Of a stretch of DNA of 64,000 nucleotides, positions 38,284 to 52,215 are shown in pieces. The translations under genes were made by a program, and so were the position numbers. The DNA comes from Monarcha castaneiventris obscurior (lineage: Eukaryota > Chordata > Aves > Passeriformes > Monarchidae), in NCBI GenBank assembly GCA_026261815.1, contig JAMPIT010000059.1, positions 19,578,001 to 19,642,000 of the forward strand, written 5' to 3'. Under the pieces are notes generated by a model. The model searched no databases. It saw only the letters and a program-made list of their open reading frames with translations, and was not told the origin of the DNA. How positions within the stretch are numbered: the first letter of the stretch is position 1; every line of letters begins with the position of its first letter.

Positions 38284-39228
38284 TACTGGGTTTGTACGGA
38301 CAGGTTTGGGTAGCTGGGGATTCCAGTGGTGGTGTCTGTGAGAAGCTGCTAGAAACTTCCCTGTACCAAGAAGAGCCAATGCCTGCTGGACCTGAAACAG
38401 ACTTGCTCTGGCCTAGGCCGTGCCTGTCAGTGGTGGTGACAGCACATCTGGGAAGGAGTATTCAAGAAGGGAACATGTTATTGCACAGCAGCAGCTGCAG
38501 CCAGAGAGGAGTGAGAATGTGAGAGGAGCAGCCTTGCAGACACCAAGGTCAGTGAAGACAGAGGTGGAGGAAGAGCTCCTGGCCCTGGAGCAGAAATTCT
38601 GCTGCATGGAGGACCCCATGCCAGAGCAGGTGGGTGTCTGAGGGAGGCTGTGACCCTCCGGGAACCCTGTGCTGGAGCAGGCTTCTGGCAGGACCTGTGT
38701 CCCAGGGGAGAGAACATCCTGTAGTGGAGAAGGTTTGTTGAGAGGGGACTTGCACCGGAGCAGTCTGCTCCTGAGGGACTGAACCCCATGGAACGAAACT
38801 CATGCCAGGGCAGTTTAGGAAGAGTTGAAGCCCTTAGGAGGGACCCCAGGCTGGAGCAGGTGAAGAGTGAGGAATCCTCCCCATGACAAGGAAGGAAAGG
38901 CAGAGAGAATGTGTGATGAACTGACTGCAAGTCCTCATTCCCTGCCTCTCTGCAGGAGACAAGGTAGAGAATTCAGGAATAAAGTTAGCTCTGGGCAGAA
39001 GGGAGTGGGGAACAGGTTTTTAAGTTTTAGGTTTATTTTTTATTCCTACACTGGTTTGATTGATAATAAATTTAAATAATTTCCCCAAATCAAGTCTTTT
39101 TTGCCCCTGACTGCGACTGGTGAGTGATCTCTCTCCATCCTTCTCTCTCCCCTTTCCAGCTGGGGAGAGGTGTGATAGAGTGGCGTTGATGGGCACCTGG
39201 TGTGCAGCCAGGGTAAAATCATCCCAAC
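38284..39228 (+). mobile_element. ERV-type LTR, family B, + orientation
   Basis: Starts near TACTGGGTTTGTACGGACAG and ends near CACCTGGTGTGCAGCCAGGG. Both ends correspond to the reverse complement of the element at 55337-56464, which fixes them as copies of one family. A poly(A) signal AATAAA lies at 39065-39070, close to the 3' end, as expected in a + strand LTR. It is GC-richer than its surroundings. The open frames in 38292-39079 on both strands are by-products of this composition and not genes. The length of about 945 bp is shorter than the minus copy, so internal deletions are likely. Confidence 0.75.
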
Positions 39229-42200
39229 TACTTAGGGCACATGATTCAGTTTAGAGTTCCAGACGCTAGAGTTCTTTGAGTTAGAACTCATTTTCTATTC
39301 AGTCATAGAGAACACAGACTTTTAGTTATAAACTACAATGCAATCGATGAACACCTCTCTTCATACTTTATTCTGAATAGAAGGTTCTTTCAAATATTAT
39401 GGTTTTAAATCCTAAGGGAAACTTTTGTTAATTTGGAAAAGGGCAAAACATTTGATTTTATGAGAAGGGAAAGCAAAAAGTATAGGGAGAGATTATTTTA
39501 CCGGGATACCCTTTATACAGCAATTTCAATGTCTGTCTCTCTCTCCCAGCCCCCTCTTTCATTTTTCTGCTAGTTAAATGGATAGTTTTGGTGTCATTTT
39601 CCTCAAAAACATTGAATAATGTTCATGAATCAATATGTGAAGACGTTTAAAATGTCCTTAAATCATTAATATGTTATGCTGAAATAGTAGCATTTATTGG
39701 GTTCTGTGAAATGAACATCAAAACAGTTAAAAGTTCTATGTATTCTGTAGTGTGTTAGCACAGGAAAATTGAATTGCATCATAACTTCTGCTAAAGAAAT
39801 ATTAATATGAAGAAATTCCAAGAGAAATAATTAAGATATTTACATTAGTAATATTGCCAGTATGTGATGATAATTTCTAATGAGCAACCTTATGTTATTT
39901 AAATTGCATTATAAAGCTTTGTATATATAAAGAACCTAAACCATCAGTCAGTCACTGCAGAATATTTTTTCACTGCTTCTTGAAAAGCAGCAAGGAAAAA
40001 CCATCCAATGTTACTTGCTCTGTAATTTTTCCTACTGTGAACAAACAAAGAATCTAGTCTAAGCAGTTCTGATGCATTTTTATACTGTTTAAAAAAATCC
40101 CTAAAATCATTATCAAATAATTTTTGTAAATGTAAAAAGTCACAGAAACATGGCATCTGCTGTTCATATGGGATTTTGTAGATGTTCATGAGCTTGGTTT
40201 GAGTGTCCTCTGCTCTGGCCAAAATCCATAAGTATGTTATTTGTTTTGGCTTATTATGGATCTGAGCTTAAGAACACTGTGTAAGCATTTATCTGGGAAC
40301 CAGTGAAAAGTCAATGCAGGTAGCAGTACACAGGTTTTTTGTGCTTTCATAGGAACTCAAGTTGCCAGGCAGGTATATCCTTCTCCACCTCTGACTTCCA
40401 ACTGGGTCATTTTATATTGCTGCTAATAATATGTATCAGTAGTTGGCAGTGAAAAAGATAGAGGTGGCTGCCATTGGTCCCTGCTGCTGAAATAACAATG
40501 ATTTGTAAGAGCCAAGAAGAAAAGCTTCTGTTAACTTTCATTTTGGCTTGATTTTGTAAAGTGCTTTCACATAAACTTTTTAGGCACATCAGTAATCTCT
40601 TCAATTCTCCAAGAAAATATCCTATTGTTAAAGGTAGGAATTTGTCCGTACTGAACTGAGGCCATGAATGGATGGCAAGCTCAGACCAAAATGACCTTTC
40701 TCAGCTCTCACAAATTTTAACTGTTTTCCATTTACCTGACTGGTAAGTTTGGCTCCATTTTAGAAGTCCCACTGACATCTGTAAGACTATGCACAATAGA
40801 CCAGCAATCAGTGGCTCCATGTGGGAAGACAAGCTTTTGATAGATTTTAGTATGTTAGAAAATCTCTCCTGCTGCCTGTTTTAACATGAAGGACAGGGAA
40901 CTATAAGGATTAACAGCCTGAACTGAAATACAGAGATTTTTTTTTAACACTATAAGAAGAAAGAATCCAGTTGTATAAGCCAGCTGGAATTTTCACCATT
41001 GTGCAAGCAATTATCAATGAGTCTGTATCTCCTGCATCATAAATGACTATGTGTGAAAAAACAAGAATATTCTGTTTGCTGCATCATCGTAAGTACTTAA
41101 AAATTGCAAAAGAAGTGTTGTGGATATGTTATAAAACTGCATTCATATAAGTATTTATATATTTTTCTCTTTCTCGTTAAAGAAGAACAGTTTCATTCCC
41201 TACCTCCAAAATTACTGAATCCTTGATAAAACTGTTTCTTAGTGAAAAATGAGATCATAAATATGTCAAAATGATGAATAAACAAAAATGACCTTCAGAC
41301 TTTAAAAGCATAGAAGAGAAGCTGGATGGGGGAAATAACAAGGGGGTATTTAATTACATGTTCTTTCCTCTGTGTTCTGGCTTCTCAGGATGATTTAGTC
41401 TCCTTCCCTATTCTGAAATAAGTCAGGATCCTCCAGTGAGTAATGCAGCCTCATTAGTCCAGCTGTTGTCATCGATTATGGAAGGAATCTGAAGTGAGTA
41501 GGTGGTATCTCAGGTGTCACAGTTCAGTGTTTTAAGCTAAGTGGAATAATTCTAGATTTCTGGGAATATTTTCAAAGGTTCATTTGTGTCTAAATAGCAA
41601 TATCCAAAAGAAATGTCAGTTGCCTTAATGCCTCTTAAATTTCTCTGTCTGTTCCAATTCCCTCATCAGTATGACAGAAATAACCCCACTAGTGCTCAGA
41701 GTATTTTTTATTATATTTTCATTTACTAGTATGGGTATGCATAGTGCCCACCAGCGTATGTACCAATCTGACAGCCCCAGTTCTACAGCAGTAACCATGA
41801 AATTCAGACAATCCATTCAATAATGCAAATCTCTCAGAGACTTTTTCTCCTTTTAAACTGAGAAAAATAATACCATCCTACTTCAGAGGAAGGAGGAAAA
41901 ATGTAATAATTTTTAGGAAACACCTTTTGAAATGAGTGAAACAAACTGAAATTGCTACCCATCAGTGGAGATATATTTTTCAAATCTATTTTTCTTTAGA
42001 TCTTCCTGATCAGCAATCCCTATTTTCTAATATAAATTATTGAATCAATTCTTTAAACAAAGAAAAAAGATGAAATTAAAGTAAGTATTGTCCAATTTAA
42101 GAAACATTCCATTGTTATTCAAATTATTTTTTTGGAATTGCTTAATTACAATTGTGATTACTCTCTGCTCTTCCTGCAGACTGTCAATATTCATATAAAC

Positions 42201-45200
42201 TGCCTTTTATTTTTTTCCAGAATTTTTGGATTAACTTTTTAGTCAAACAAGCACAAAATTTCATTTTAAAGCAACTGAAATGCCCGTATTTTTAAAAACA
42301 ATGTTCCTATAACATACACAGGCTATTTGGCTCTGCAGAAAACAAAAGTGCATGTGCATTTATGCATGCAAAAATCATAAAATACTTGGTTTGATGAATC
42401 CAGGAAAGATTCACATCACATCTCTGATGGGCTTCATCTAGGCTGGCATAATTTAGTGCATAGTCACAGCAAAATACATCAGTCTAGAAAAACTTTCAGA
42501 ATCTCAGATTTCGGCCGACTGCCAAAACACTTAAACATTTTTAAAAGCAGATTACTAAGCTGCTGATTTTGAATGTTTTTCTGAAGAAAGACACAAGGCA
42601 ACAATTATGAAAAGTCCTAGTTACACTGCACTTTATCTAAGAAAGAGAGTTTCAGCTTTCAATATTTCCAAAAGAATGAGAAAGGATATGGTTTTGCTCA
42701 TGGTTTGTATTTCATTTCTCTAAGCTCATAAATTAGAGAAACCTTTTATCTCTTCATTAAGTGTTAATTCAATCGCATGTGTCTATACCATGACTCACTT
42801 AAATATGTATATCTTTAACAGGAAAATGTTAGCAGTGGGAAATAGGTAACAAAATCTTGTGTCTGTATCATTGTCAATTCCTTTAAACATGCATTTAATA
42901 AGTTTCATGAATTTAAAGTGTGAAGCTCAGTAGAGGAAAAGGTGAAAATGTTTCAACTTTCAGAAACTATTCAGCAGTTGATCCTCAGTCACAATGTATT
43001 TGAGAAGAAATGTTTAAGATGTGGAAGGTAAGAAGTTCCTTTAACTGAGTTTAAGGCTCATTTGTTGGTTTAATCTGTATATGGAAATCCCCTGTATATT
43101 TTAGATACAAGCCCATTTCTTGGTTTATAGTGAAGTAATGAAGACTGGGCTGTATACATTCTGTAGTACAATTTCATTTAAGTACTTTATTTCTGTACAA
43201 CACATACTGGTGAGCCTGCCTTAAGAGGCATATAGGCAGTACTAGCAATATTAACTCTCTGATGATGTAATGAAATAACCATCATAAATGAAAAAAAAAA
43301 AAAAAAAAGGAAAAATCAGTGAACCTGGATTCTCTGATTTAAGGAGAGTCATCCAGTCATTTGCTTACTCTATCCCACAGCAGCTTGGAAAAGATCTTAA
43401 AGCAGCTCTACTGATAATTTTATTTCTTTTTTTTTTCAGTTTATTGAAGAAAGCAATATGGATTTGGAGTGTTCTTACCATGATTAAAATATGTTTTGTC
43501 ATTACATTTTTAAGTGTGGTACTTTCTACTCTCTACTCTTCATACCAGCTTTCTTATGAGCCAGCTCCCAGCCTAGATTCAGGACAATCTTTTCAAGATC
43601 TCCCATTCTTAATTACATTTTTGGAGAGTTTTACAAAGCAATGTCTTACCTTCCCCAGTGTGAGTGTTTGGGGACTATAAGTAAAGAGCACAAAAACCTT
43701 TCCCATGTTTCACCAATCTGTTTGAAGAGCCTGTGGAGATACCTGACAGCTGATAAAGCTGGCTTTTGGGAATGTTCTAGCTTATAACAGGGACTGTGTT
43801 ACTTGATGACAAGCCTGAAGAATGGCAGGTACTTTTTTCTCCCTTGTCCCCAGATTCCTATTACCATTTTTCAAACATATCACTGAGGGCAGCATGATAA
43901 CATACAAAGATATAAAGTCCTAAGTGAATATATTATACTGCTTCTAATAAAGCACTGTGAAACGTGATAGTCCCATGTAAACTATCCCATTACTTCAGAG
44001 AACTGACCTTTAAGCAAGAACTGTAGTTATATGTCAAAGATAAAAGTGCTGATATTTGTCTTATGTAGATGGAAACTTGTATCCACAAAGAAAGTTTCAT
44101 TCAGTTCTAGTCAACATTTAAACCAATAATTATTCATTTTACTATTAACAGTTTAGATAAGCATAATTGGATGTTTGCTCAACTAATAATCCAAGGCAAT
44201 GTACTTAAGATGAAGAATGCAGCACTCAATTATTCTCAGTTATGCTTGATAGAAGAAGCAGAAGTCACTCACCTCTGCCAGAATGAATAGACTTTCTGAG
44301 GGAAAGATGCTGAGAAAAGTAACATCTTAGAGGTGTGGAGATATACAGCCCCATAACAGACAACCTAATCCCATTTACCAGCTAACCTTCAGTCTGCATT
44401 TATTGATTTGACTGCTGGGATGCACTGTGTTATTCCTTTTGGGATTAATCAGCCTTGTCTCCGCAATAATATGGTCAACTTCACTTGAAAAAGTGCTGAA
44501 TAATGAAGAAGATCACAGCAAGACACTCAGCAAACCTAGAGAGAAAAAAATGTAAACTCTACATGACTTTCACATTTACAGAATGCTTATCTAAAAAAAC
44601 AATTAATTGAAAAATTAAGTCATTCTGTTCAAATATAATTATCTTGGCATTACTATATGCTTTAGATTTCATAATTCTTAAGATAAAACTTGGCACAGAG
44701 TTTCAACTAAGTGTAAAAAAAGAGAAAAGAAAATTGTCCTATTCTGTGACAACTCTGAAAATTATTCTAATCTTAAATTGAAACGAATACTTTAAAAATT
44801 TTATAAGGGATCCTTGACATCAACAATAATTAATTCAGGAAAGAAACCTGAAAACTTTCCTATGCTTCATTTAGGTTACTGAAATTAGTTTCAACCATAT
44901 ACTACAAATAAAGTACATTTTTTAAACAAAAAATTCTTGTTTAGTGAAAAAGTAAAAATTAAATTAAGGACTAACTTTGCAAAAGTACAAAAACCACTGG
45001 TTTCCAACTAAAAACTGAATTGACAGTTGTCAAAAATTTGGTTTCAGCAAATATGTTCTAAGATAACCAAAACAAGTATAGAAAGCTGGAGGTGGAGAGA
45101 AAAGGGACCTTCCCCACAATATCTCAAACAGATCCAACTAGGAGTTAGTGCACTGATATATGTGCCACAGTTTTGTAAAACATTGTGGAATAGAAACTTA

Positions 45201-45281
45201 GCTGAGTAGCAAATAGATTCTTCATGACATTGTTGAAATTGTGGAGAAGAACAAGTGTCCCAGCAGAAGTCCCACAGTGAG
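39229..45281. other. Intergenic, nothing recognised
   Basis: About 6 kb of AT-rich DNA. It contains an A18 run at 43291-43308 and an unrecognised 92-codon minus-strand open frame at 39944-40222. No mobile element was recognised. Confidence 0.55.
43291..43308. repeat. Poly-A run (18)
   Basis: Homopolymer tract. The 130-codon open frame that starts inside it (43288-43680) has lysine codons from the run and then a hydrophobic, non-homologous reading. I do not consider it a gene, nor see evidence that the run is the tail of a retroposed transcript. Confidence 0.85.
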
Positions 45282-45995
45282 CAGTGGGGTTTGCACCAGC
45301 TATGGTGGGAAATGAAACCCTGGATGCATTTCCTTTTACAAACCAGAGAAATGAAAAAAAAACCATGTATGATTAATGGGTGGAAAAGGTCATTCTATTT
45401 CCTACTCTCCTTGTGCAATCCCAGCTGGAAACTAATCCCCATGCAGCTGTTAGCTCACTCCTCCCTGGTGGGATGGGAGACAGAATTGGAAGGGTAAAAG
45501 ATAGAAAACTCGTGGTTTGAGATAAAGGCAGTTAAACAGGGAAAGCAAAAGCTGCACACGGAGGAGAGAAAACAAGGAATTAATTCACTGCTTCCCTGGG
45601 CAAGCAGGTGTTCAGCCATCCCCAGGAGGGCAAGGCCCCATCATGTGTGACAGTGACTTGGGAAGACAAACACCATCAGTCTAAATGCCTCCCTTTCCTT
45701 CTTCATTCCCCTAAGTTTTCATGCTGAGAAGGATGCCATATGATCTGGAATATCCTTTTGGTCAGATGGGATCTGCTGTCCCCACTGTGTCCCATCTCAG
45801 CTTGTTGTGCACCCTCAACCTCCTTGCTTGTAGGGTGGTGTGATGGGCAGAAAAGGCCTCGATGCTGTGTAATCTCTGCTCAGCAATAAGGAAAACATGC
45901 CTGTGCCATCAACACTGATTCCAGAACAAATCTGAAACGTAATCCCATACAAGATATTGTGAAGAAAATAAACTCCACCCTGGCAAAAACATGCA
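45282..45995 (+). mobile_element. ERV-type LTR, same family as 31046-32063, + orientation
   Basis: It contains CAGTGGGGTTTGCACCAGC at the left, then CAGCTGTTAGCTCACTCCTCC, GATAAAGGCAGTTAAACAGGG near 45521 and GATGCCATATGATCTGGAATA near 45731. ATCTCTGCTCAGCAATAAGG follows near 45872, and GAAGAAAATAAACTCCACCC near 45962. The order and spacing match the family seen at 31046-32063. The block 45300-45420 does not align with the other copy. Diverged and non-coding; limits approximate. Confidence 0.68.
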
Positions 45996-47512
45996 TACAT
46001 TTGCAGGAAATAGTCTCCTTAAATACAACATTCATGAATCACCTCATGACAATTAATCTGAGTCCATGTTTTAATGCCATTAAAAACCACCAAAAAAACC
46101 CTCCGTTTTGACAATACTTCAGTGCAGCATTTGTTAACTCAAGGCTTCTGTCATCATTTTATTTTGAAGACAGATGATGTCTGGAAAGGGGTATTTAGAA
46201 CGAGAAAAGTACAAGAAAGTAACCTGGTTCTTCCCTGGGATACAACAGCAGGTACAGGAGAAAGGGAAAGGCCAGGTCATTCCTCATTCACTTTAGAGCA
46301 TTAGTCTAATGTATGGGGAGGAGACAGGAGGCTGGCCACATACCTGGACACATCTGCAGGCAAATGGCTTAGAGAAAACAGAGCCACTTACTCCTTACTG
46401 CTGTTAATTCAGCACCAGCTTGAACTCCTGACGATGTAATAAGCGAACAATGCAGACACGTCGACTCTCTGTAAGCTGCTTACTAGATTGCCTCTGTGAA
46501 AAATGACTATTTTTTTATCCCCATCCAAAAATAATAAAGCAGTCACAGTTAGCACTATGAGGTGACTCTATGCAGAAATTGTCTTAAGAAAACAATTTTC
46601 AATAGCATTTCTCTGGTGGATAAAACTGCCAACTGAAATGTCAAGATTTTGTGTCCATATAAATTTATGTAGTTTCATACTAATTTATAGTTTCAACAAT
46701 TACCACAACGACAGCCTGAAGCCAAGCAAGGCTTTCCCTCGTGCCTCAGACTTCAAGCTGAATATTGCATTTATGTGACACAACTTGCTATGAAAACTAC
46801 TGTTCTGGCATTACAAACAAAATCACTTTTAAGATTGTTTTTTAGATTATTTAGCAGGAAAGACTTTATGGCACACTCTCACTCTGAATTATTACTTTGT
46901 TGCCAGAACAATGATACATATAACTATCTGGCTAGCTTTGTGCTGTACTTCATAACAAAGGCCATCTGTATCCTTAATTATATAAAGAAATGGATCAAGC
47001 TGAATTCCAGATGCCACCCTTTATTTTATCGTTGCTACCCAAACCAATGTTGTGTTCTATGGTCTTATTAAGGATAATGTAATAAAATGATGCTTCTGAC
47101 CAAAACCCAGGACCTTTGCCCCTCACATGCCCTGCATCTATCTCATCTGAAGGCCACAGTACTCAAGACAGTTTCACCAGATTATACCTTTAATTTCTGC
47201 TAAACTAAGCAATGTAGCTAAATTCATTTATATCTACAGTAAATTACACAATTTACTAAAAATAACTACACTGTTATTTAGGAAGAAAGACCTTCTAATG
47301 TTAAGATAACAAAATTAATTTTGCAGGTACATCTATGCAAATAACTGATTGTGTTGATATGTCTACTGCACCAAAAACAATGAAAAACATACTAGTATTT
47401 AAGGCAGATAGAAAAATAAAGAATTTCTAATTTACATTCACCCTATACCTTCACAACATAATTCTCAAAGTAAATGCTATCTATTGGAGCTAAAAATATA
47501 AAGTTTTTTTTT

Positions 47513-47528
47513 TCTTCTTCTTCTTCTT
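47513..47528. repeat. (CTT)n microsatellite
   Basis: Five CTT units after a T-run, immediately upstream of the G-rich motif at 47540. Confidence 0.85.
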
Positions 47529-47539
47529 GACCCTTTTTT

Positions 47540-47554
47540 GGGTGGGTGGGAGGG
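47540..47554 (+). other. G-quadruplex motif, four G3 runs with 1-nt loops
   Basis: Direct reading: GGG T GGG T GGG A GGG. Single-nucleotide loops are known to favour very stable parallel quadruplexes. It is isolated in AT-rich DNA with no gene next to it, so a role is unknown. Confidence 0.8.
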
Positions 47555-48370
47555 TGATTATTTTGGTTATTTGGTTTTGTTTGTTTGTTTTTAATGTAAC
47601 CAGATTTGGGGGTGAGACTTCATTTTGAAACAGGACATTGAAATGCAAATTGAAGCATTTTGGGTTTTTACACACATACAGAGACACGCCCTCATCTCTT
47701 TCCATCGTTCATCTCCCTGTCCTCATAAGAGATTTATTGCTCAGTGAGACTGGCCTTAACTCAAGGGGTGAGCTTTGTCCCAGACCCAAATCTCAGGCTG
47801 TAAAGGCAAGTAAAACAAACCAAGTCCATAATCTTCACCTTTGTTTTTTTAATTTTTAATTTTTTTTTTTTTTATTTTCTTATTTTTTAGGCTGAGTACC
47901 TGGTATGTTACTCCCTAATCATTCCCATTAAAATTGCCACAAATACATGACTGAATGCACAGGTATGCAGTCAGAGAATCTCACCCTTCCTCCACCATCC
48001 TGTTAAAGGCAGCTTTCTGAACAGTTGTTGTATCAGTGCACCAAATCTGCAGACAGAAACAGAATGAAGAAGGTCTGTGTACAGTAACTATATGAGAATG
48101 CAAAGTCCAAAAGACAAAGGATTGTGGAAGAAAAAGAAGATAAATAGAAAAGGGATAATTTACCCACAAGATAATAGAGAAAAAAAATTCTAAATGAACA
48201 TTAATGTGTGAAATTATACCACATATATATTCTGTCTCTAATTCAGCTAGTTTACGACTTTCTCTGTTTTTTTTCCACCAGCTTTCAATGCTGCTTCTCT
48301 TTTCCCAAGCCACAGCTGTGTGTGGCAATTTAAATGTTAAGTACAAGAGTTAGTATAGCCATTAATATTT

Positions 48371-48391
48371 GTTGCACACTAGGTGTGCAAC
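48371..48391. repeat. Perfect inverted repeat, 9-bp arms and 3-nt loop
   Basis: Arms GTTGCACAC (48371-48379) and GTGTGCAAC (48383-48391) are exact reverse complements around TAG. A second, AT-rich inverted pair follows at once (CATTAA near 48391 and TTAATG near 48405). Confidence 0.9.
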
Positions 48392-51300
48392 ATTAACAAA
48401 TTAATTAATGTTAACAAACATTGCACCATTAAAGCTTTTCTATAAAGTGTTTATATCAAAAGCAAAAAAATGGCTTGGAAATACTTAAACTCCTACAATT
48501 GAGCTAAACTGGTTCCTGAGAACTGAAGGACTATTAAGCATTATACAGGGTCTTTTCTATTGTATTTTATAAGGCCCCTAATGTGTCTGTACTCTAGTTA
48601 CAGATTTGTGCTCTGGCCTGTGGTGAATCCTGAGCCCTGTTCACATAATTGTCTGTGCCACGAAGGTCATTTTGCAGTGTTTGTGTTTAAAGTATAAGAT
48701 AAAACGTAGTGTAGAAATCACATCCCAGCAAGAGACATTCTAGCATTTTGTCATGTAAAACATTCATCAATATTTGCAGGGGTTCCATTTGCAGTGTTGT
48801 CCTCTGAAGTGTTACATAAGATTTGTTATCCAGCAAGTTAGAAAGAGGATACCCTTTTTGTTCTTTGCACTTCCCATCCACTTGGCCCTTCCAAGAAGAA
48901 AGGAAAAGCAGCACCAGTGGTTCCCCTCATATCTTATCTTTCTTTCAAACTGAAAGCAGACAAATGTGGGGGGAACTATCTACATCTGCCTGCACAAGAA
49001 GAAATAAAGAACCTAATAAGCAGATCTAGGTCATGCCAAACAATACAGAGGACAAAATAAAGGAACCTTTTTTTCCACAAGGTGTCTGTTTGGTTTTACA
49101 CTATTGTGTACAGTTGTAATATTAATTAAAGCCAGTGTTACTTTGAATCATTATAAATTGTGGGATTACTTTTTTTATCTAAGTGCTCTCCATCTCAAGC
49201 CTTCTGGACACACAATGATTCGTCTATTTTTTTGTCTATTTAGCTTAACCAAATACATCTTCAGCTGTCTTTCCTCATACTCATTATTATATATTGCAGT
49301 AAGAGCTTATTGCCTTATGAATATTTTCCATAAATATTTCTTAGCTAAGAAAAGAGTTTCCTGCCAGAACACTTATGAGTTTCTTGCACATTTCATTTCT
49401 AAATGAAAGAAGAAAGAAAAGAGATTGTTTTGCTTTGCTATGAGCTTTTCTAATTCCATTGACTTTTCAAGAAGCACACCTGATAAGGGCCAGCCTACGT
49501 CAGGAGGCATAAGATGAAAATCAATCTGTTTATTAAATCATTAGAAACTCAGTCAGAGAGTAGTGAAAGAATACTGTGAGTGACAAAATCACTGAGTGAA
49601 TTTTGTCAAATATACTTCATCATTTCTTCTATGTTTAAAATTGTCACCAAGTTATACAATACTGCACACGATCATCTAATGTTATTTATGTCCCCATTCC
49701 TGAGTAAAGAGTTTTTAGCATTGTCCTGTAACACAGTGTATGGGTTGCTACATCTGGTGAAAATAGAAGAACGCATTTTTTTCAGAAGAACTAGAGGATT
49801 TACACATTTACTTTTATTCCTCCACAGTAAGAAAGCAATCTGAGCAGGCACCCAGGCATTAAAAACATCCATGCATTTCTGGACACTCTGTTTTGAAAAA
49901 TAATGATACAATCTGATCCTGAGGATGGTTGCAGTGAGTTTTCTGATGAATTTTAGGTGAATGCTTTTGTTGTTGATACAATGGATCTTTGGAAACAAAC
50001 CACAGGGATACACCAAAAAACCACATCTCTTCCTTTAACTTAAGGATGTACTAATCCCCTACAAAAAAGTTTAAAATATATTTGTATTTCTCCAGTCTAG
50101 TTCCCACTTTTATATTGATAGTTGAGAAATCTAGTTTTTGCCTCTCCCATTTTATCAGGATTTGAACCTCTGATTTAAATGGGTAATCATCTTTAGCTTA
50201 GCCCTTCCAAACATGATGTGGGTGAAATGCATGGATACTTAGGATCTTAGAACACACTTTAATATTGACCTCATCACCTGAAAAAATTCTCTACTCAGCA
50301 TCATTGTTTCTTTCTTCAGGTCATCAACACCCCATTCTTTAGGGTAGATTTTGCTTGTCTACAAAGTTGGCCTGGAAAGAGTCTCTTCCAGTCTTAGTTT
50401 CAATAAGTCACACCATTGCACAAATGATCTTTTCTCAGTTTCCCCAGTAATTCCAAAATTATGCACCAGCAGGATACTGGGCCCAGGCTCTACCTCTTTC
50501 CTGTGAATTGACTAATGATGCTGGTGAGACACTAAACAAATCCCTACAGTGTAGTAGATGTTTGCAGCCATAAAGCCTTTTCTGCCCCATAAAGGATGAT
50601 GTGATTCCACACAGCCTTTAGTATCTGCTGTCCTGAAGTGACACTGCTGAGCCATTTGTGCACAGCAAGAAGTATGAATCTGCCTAAATGACTGTTATTA
50701 AAAGTACAACGTTGTTTCATGTAAACAGTAGTTTCACTCCACATGAAAACAGCTCTTAAGAACAGAAAGAAAAATAAAAGTAATGGGGACTATTAGTGGG
50801 GTGAAAAACACTCAGATCCTTTCCCTCTTAACTTAGTAAAGCCAAATTATCCTATCACAATAAAAACATGATGCTATTTGCAGTAAGTGTGCAACTTCAA
50901 AATTGTCTTACACCTGTAGACTAGTTTAACATCATAATTAAGACTACAGTTTCTTCCTTCTTTTCTCATGTAGTGCCAGTTTGTATTGAAAAAAAACAAA
51001 ACAAAAACCCCTTGAGTATTTAAAATCACAACTATCAGTCTTTAACTTTGTTTTCTCATACAAAATGAAAGCTTTGATCATAGTATCCCACATAATAAAT
51101 GTTCTAGTTTAGTTCTGCCAACAGGACAATTTTGCCTGGCACCATACAGGGTTTGTTAGGCAGAAATTCCTTGCTACACACCCTCCTCACTCTAATAATT
51201 TAAAAATGCTCTAATAAATGTTGGAACCTGCATTTTCTTCCTGACAGAAATTCATTTCCCATCTTTCTCTTGTCAGTCATCACATAAACATAAACTGGTC

Positions 51301-52215
51301 ATCCACCAGGCATCCAAAATTTCTTATTCTCAAATGAATTTTCCCCAAATTAACTTCATAGAGCTGCACCTGGAATTCATTTTTTGCCAAAAATGCACAA
51401 TTTGTATTTTCTCAGAAGCAAATTCAAACTGCATAGAGGAAGTTTCTCTTTGGAGTATTTAGATTGTGCAACTAGAGACCACCTCTGTGAGATTTATCTT
51501 AATAAAAATATATTTATAATATGAATAAACCCTTACCATTTTCAAAGTACTGGACAAAAGCCCAAAAGTCCAATCTCATTCTGCAGCACACACTTTATTT
51601 GTGATTCAGCTTGTTTTCTCTGGTAGACAACTCAGAATGCAGTGAGCAATATAAATAACTTAATCTTTCCCAGTATCAATTTTCGTTTATTTGTCCTAGT
51701 AGGAATATCTGTATGGGGAAGAGAAAAAAAAAAGAAATGCATGCCATTCCAGAGGTAGAGTATGCAAGTGTCAAGAGAAAAAAGATCAATAAGACTCTGC
51801 AGGAAAAATATGTAATCAAAAATGATAATTGGAAACATCAGTCTGTTCAACCATTTGTAACTCTGGACACAAATTGTTTGGTAACACCACGGAAAGGTTT
51901 TGTTCCACAGAACAGGCTGAAGTAGATTGTGAAAATTATAATGAAAGACTACAAATGCTACAATGAAACAAAATGGTTACAAGTTCCTAATAACAAAAAT
52001 CTAATAGCACACTATTAGAGAGGGAAAAAAGGTTTTTAGAATGTTTTTGCTGCACATAGCTATGTCATATGAATTAAAAACTTTGTCTCAATTATTCCTG
52101 GCAGGGATTTTAGTTTTTTTTAAGGATTGCTTACAGTTCTGATGGTACAAATCAATGCTGTACTTTATATAACAAATTTATTAAAATAATTAATATATGT
52201 TTGTGTTTATTTACA

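Larger units (their letters stand above)
45996..52215. other. Intergenic, with G-quadruplex and palindrome motifs
   Basis: AT-rich DNA without recognisable genes. It contains a (CTT)n tract at 47513-47528, a strong G-quadruplex motif at 47540-47554, T-rich runs at 47840-47890 and a perfect inverted repeat at 48371-48391. Confidence 0.55.

Noticed and set aside
38478..38930. 150-codon and overlapping frames in 38292-38930
   Set aside because: They fall inside an LTR copy that also occurs inverted at 55337-56464. Frames open on both strands because of the local GC content.
43288..43680. 130-codon plus-strand open frame
   Set aside because: It begins inside an A18 run, so its first residues are lysine from the run. 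The rest is a hydrophobic reading of T-rich DNA without any recognisable motif.
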